This document shows positions 59,957 through 64,000 of a stretch of DNA of 64,000 nucleotides, piece by piece (within the stretch, counting starts at the first letter, position 1; each line of letters begins with the position of its first letter). Both the position numbers and the translations under genes were made by a program. The notes under the pieces were generated by a model. The model saw only the letters and a list, made by a program, of their open reading frames with translations, was not told the DNA's origin and searched no databases. The stretch comes from Porticoccaceae bacterium (GTDB taxonomy: Bacteria; Pseudomonadota; Gammaproteobacteria; Pseudomonadales; Porticoccaceae). The stretch lies in the NCBI GenBank assembly GCA_023228865.1, contig JALOAH010000008.1, positions 6,197 through 70,196 of the forward strand, in the 5' to 3' direction.

Positions 59957-61788
59957 GGGTTTTGTCCGGTGAGTTGCAGGTAGAGCGCCGGCAGTAGTAG
60001 CGGCAGTTTGGCAATATGGCTGACCAGGGCGTAACCGCGTTCGCCAAAAACGTAGGGCAGATAGTCACTGCCGTCTTCGTCGATGGTGACGCAAAAGGGA
60101 ATAAGGCCTTTTTGGCGAGCCTCGATGACCGCCTGGCGAGTGTCTTCGATGCCGTAGCGGCCTTCGTAGTGGTCGAGATCGTTGGGCTTGCCGTCGGAGA
60201 TCATCAGCAACAGCCGCTGGCGGGCGGGTTGCTGCTCAAGAATGGCCGTCGACTGGCGAATGGCGGCACCCATGCGGGTGTAAAACCCGGGGCGAATGGC
60301 GAGAATTCGCCCCCTGGTAACGGCGCTGTAGGGTTCGGCAAAATTTTTCAGCAGGTTGTAACGCACCTGGCTGTTGCGCACCGAGGAAAAACCGTAGAGG
60401 GCGAAGCGGTCGCCGCAGGCGTCCATGGCCTCGGCAAATAGCACCAGGGCGTCGCGAATGACATCAATCACTCGCTGCTCCTCGCTGAGCATGGAGTCTG
60501 TGGACATGGACAGATCCGCCAGCGCCAGGCAGGCTAGATCCCGCTGGCAGGCTCGTTGGGCGCGATAGAAGTCCTGGCGTTCGCTGTTCTGTTCCGGTTC
60601 GGCGGCGTATTCAATCCAGGCGTCGAGATCGAGTTCGTCCCCCCAGGGTTGACGGCTCTGCCAATGGGTCTGGGGCTGGAGTACAGAAAACTGCCGTTTC
60701 AGTTGGCGGGCGGTGGCGGCCAAATGCTCCGGTATGGGCTGGGGTTGCGCCTGATCGGCCACCATGGGTTGCACCAGGCAGTAATCCTTTATCAGAGTGC
60801 CGCGGCGAAAATCCCATTCGGGAAACCTGCTTCCCCGCCCCAGGGGCAGATCGTCGTTTTGTGCGCCGGGCAGATCGAGATCAAAGCGCAGGGTGCCACC
60901 ACCGGCGCGGCGCTGGCGGGACAGGCTGATAATGTCGAGATCGTCCGCTGCTGATGCCGGGTCGTCCTGATCTTCGTCCTGACAGCGATCGAGATCCACC
61001 TGTTCGGCCATGGTAAACAGGCTGGGCAGTTGAAAAACCAGCAGGCCGTCATTGGGGTTGCGATCTTCGGCGCGAGTGGCGCTTTTGCGAGTGCTGCTGT
61101 CGTGACTTTTTTTGCTGCTGTTGATGTTGTTGCCGCCATTTTTATTGTCTTTGGCGTCTTCAGGGCTTGGGGATATGTCCTGAATGGGTTGCGGATAGAG
61201 CCATAACGCCACCGGCATGGGGTCGCCCTTTGCCAGCGGCAGGCGGGTAACAGAGCCAGGGTTGCGCAGGGCGCTCTGAATCGCCAGTTCCCGTTGTTGC
61301 TCGTCGCGGTCGAGATGATTCGGGCAGGGGCGAATGGGGATTAGATTGTCCACCAGGCGTTGATAGCGTTTTGCCAGCCCTGGATAGGCCTTTAACAGCG
61401 CCAGGGTGGCTCGCTGATTGTCAACAAACCAGTGTTTGATGGTGGGCAATGTCGCCGCCATGGCGGTGAGCCAGAAGTACAGATCCCGATTCAATTCGGC
61501 GTCGGCAAAGCAGGCGATCAGTGGTGGCAAACGCACACTGCGCTCGTCCTGCCAGCTCACGGCAAAACGTTTGTGACTGCCGGCCACGCGCTGAATAAAG
61601 GATCGTCTGCTGTTAAAACGGCGGGGCGCCGCGCCTTCGATGAGTTTTCCGGGGCAGCCGCCAAGGCCGCGGTAAAAGGGTGCCAGTTGCTGGTTGAGCC
61701 CGGCGAGCTCCACTTTGGCACTGTCGTAATCGGTTTGCGCTTTGCTGGAGACAATGCGATGCCAGATTTCACCAACAAATTCTTCCAC
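59953..61788 (-). CDS. norD: NorD, VWA-domain activation protein
   Basis: 611 residues. The C-terminal von Willebrand A domain (about 420-600) has the MIDAS pattern LADLSMSTDSM (DxSxS) followed by ISDGKPNDLDHYEGRYG. The N-terminal part is the NorD helical region, and the middle has an acidic and low-complexity linker with SSKKSHDSSTRKS. It pairs with NorQ. 76 bases separate it from norB. Confidence 0.94.
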   Translation of the reverse strand: MEEFVGEIWHRIVSSKAQTDYDSAKVELAGLNQQLAPFYRGLGGCPGKLIEGAAPRRFNSRRSFIQRVAGSHKRFAVSWQDERSVRLPPLIACFADAELNRDLYFWLTAMAATLPTIKHWFVDNQRATLALLKAYPGLAKRYQRLVDNLIPIRPCPNHLDRDEQQRELAIQSALRNPGSVTRLPLAKGDPMPVALWLYPQPIQDISPSPEDAKDNKNGGNNINSSKKSHDSSTRKSATRAEDRNPNDGLLVFQLPSLFTMAEQVDLDRCQDEDQDDPASAADDLDIISLSRQRRAGGGTLRFDLDLPGAQNDDLPLGRGSRFPEWDFRRGTLIKDYCLVQPMVADQAQPQPIPEHLAATARQLKRQFSVLQPQTHWQSRQPWGDELDLDAWIEYAAEPEQNSERQDFYRAQRACQRDLACLALADLSMSTDSMLSEEQRVIDVIRDALVLFAEAMDACGDRFALYGFSSVRNSQVRYNLLKNFAEPYSAVTRGRILAIRPGFYTRMGAAIRQSTAILEQQPARQRLLLMISDGKPNDLDHYEGRYGIEDTRQAVIEARQKGLIPFCVTIDEDGSDYLPYVFGERGYALVSHIAKLPLLLPALYLQLTGQNP

Positions 61789-61864
61789 TGTGTACGTCTC
61801 CTTAGGTACGGCCTCTGGACTCCGGTGAGCAGACCGAGCCGCTCACCGGAAACCGGTGTGGCAA

Positions 61865-63292
<1,428 letters not shown>

Positions 63293-63739
63293 TCAGCCTT
63301 CAATATTGGGTGGCCATTCGTTATCGTCAATGCGGGATGTCCAGATCAGGAACTCGGCCAGATCGTTGACCTCCTCGTCGCTGAGATGAAATTGCGGCAT
63401 TTTGCGACGTTCAGGAATCTGTAACGGCTGTGCCGCCATCCACCCGGACATAAAGCTTTTAAACATTTTTTCGTCGCCAGCGCCCCTGCGATCAAAGACA
63501 TTGGCGAGCTCGGGGGCGAAATAGGCGCCTTCGCCCATCAGGCTGTGACAGCCGATGCAATTGTTTTCCTCCCACAACTCCTTGCCCTTGGCGACGGATT
63601 CAGTGATGTTTTGCCGGTGATCCCGCTTGGGCAGCTCCAGCATGGTGTCGGTGGTAAGACCCAGCAACAGCAGGAAGGTAAAGAAGCTACCCCCGTAGTA
63701 CATATTGCGAGCCATTCCTTTGGTAAAGCGTTCGGCCAT
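63293..63739 (-). CDS. norC: NorC, nitric oxide reductase cytochrome c subunit
   Basis: 148 residues from the ATG at 63739 with GGAG at 5 bases; the frame extends to 63877 without support. An N-terminal anchor (MYYGGSFFTFLLLLGLTTDT), then the haem c site NNCIGCHSLMGEGAYFAPELANVFDRRG, and the axial Met in RKMPQFHLSDEE. It passes electrons to NorB. 18 bases precede norB. No FNR box lies in the 30 bases before it. Confidence 0.96.
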   Translation of the reverse strand: MAERFTKGMARNMYYGGSFFTFLLLLGLTTDTMLELPKRDHRQNITESVAKGKELWEENNCIGCHSLMGEGAYFAPELANVFDRRGAGDEKMFKSFMSGWMAAQPLQIPERRKMPQFHLSDEEVNDLAEFLIWTSRIDDNEWPPNIEG

Positions 63740-63770
63740 GGTGTCTCCTGGATGGTGTAAAAATAAATGA

Positions 63771-64000
63771 TTAGGGTTGGGCGACAGGGGTAAGGCGGTT
63801 GCCGACGATGGCGGCTTGATCGCCGATCTCCCATGTGCGGTTTGGCGCCCGCACCAGGGTTTCGCTGTTATCGGCATGTTTTACTCTGTAGGCTTTGCCG
63901 CTGAGGCCGCTGGTTTCCTGAGCCGCGCCACCGCCCCAGGCGCCGACGATGCCACCCACTAGCGCCCCTATGGGGCCCCCGGCAGCGCCGCCCACCAGAA
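63771..64000 (-). CDS. Glycine-zipper protein (5' partial)
   Basis: Runs off the right edge, with at least 76 residues visible. GGAAGGPIGALVGGIVGAWGG is a glycine-zipper (SlyB/rickettsia 17 kDa-type) membrane motif. The tail AYRVKHADNSETLVRAPNRTW has a beta character, ending VAQP. Such proteins are often outer-membrane lipoproteins; the signal region is outside the window. It stops 32 bases before norC, so norC may be read from a promoter upstream of this gene. Confidence 0.6.
   Translation of the reverse strand, partial: LVGGAAGGPIGALVGGIVGAWGGGAAQETSGLSGKAYRVKHADNSETLVRAPNRTWEIGDQAAIVGNRLTPVAQP

Overview
The window looks like chromosomal DNA of a facultatively denitrifying gammaproteobacterium, probably a marine or aquatic member of the Cellvibrionales/Pseudomonadales side of the class. 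This placement is inferred from gene content: a sufDS-A-T-E order, a zinc-type ribosomal protein L31, an Anr/FNR-type regulator, a narGHJI operon with a PpiC isomerase, a cNOR cluster norCBDQEF, and REP-like palindromes of the Pseudomonas type. It is not a taxonomic identification. Coding density is high. I saw no transposase, phage gene, CRISPR array, tRNA or rRNA gene.

Positions 1-24800 are mostly housekeeping genes. They comprise the end of an Fe-S assembly operon (sufD, sufS, an A-type carrier, sufT, sufE), a SPOR-domain membrane protein, priA, rpmE, a secreted or anchored thermonuclease-like protein, ompW, an fnr/anr regulator next to a HemN-like protein lacking the radical-SAM cysteines, a tandem universal stress protein, a yciH/SUI1 factor, the ilvI-ilvH-ilvC / pssA / leuA stretch, a holD-like gene with rimI, a DUF523-DUF1722 protein, an NfeD/slipin pair and small membrane proteins. 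Positions 24800-32150 hold a glycerate-3-kinase-like protein, chrA, a di-haem cytochrome c peroxidase, rhlE and pgi.

From 32300 to the end the window is almost entirely a nitrate-respiration and denitrification region. In order it holds narL-moeA, narK, a second NNP transporter with moaA-moaB, an outer-membrane porin-like protein and a DGC-domain protein (each behind FNR-type sites), a third NNP transporter next to a PP2C/kinase fusion, then narGHJI followed on the same strand by ppiC, an unannotated 54-residue Cys-rich peptide, ubiT, a hemerythrin-domain gene, ubiU and ubiV. narX is divergent from narG, and a nor cluster (norCBDQEF) fills the right end.

The parts fit one physiology. NarX and NarL sense nitrate or nitrite, and the FNR protein senses loss of oxygen. 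Moco genes (moaA, moaB, moeA) supply the NarG cofactor and NNP porters exchange nitrate and nitrite. UbiTUV make ubiquinone without oxygen, which NarI can oxidise, and NorCB removes NO. FNR-type half-site pairs (TTGAT-N4-ATCAA or one mismatch) were found by eye in front of ompW, usp, narK/narL, the narK2-moaA-moaB operon, the porin gene, the DGC gene and narG. A near-perfect 7-2-7 NarL/NarP-type site lies in front of narG.
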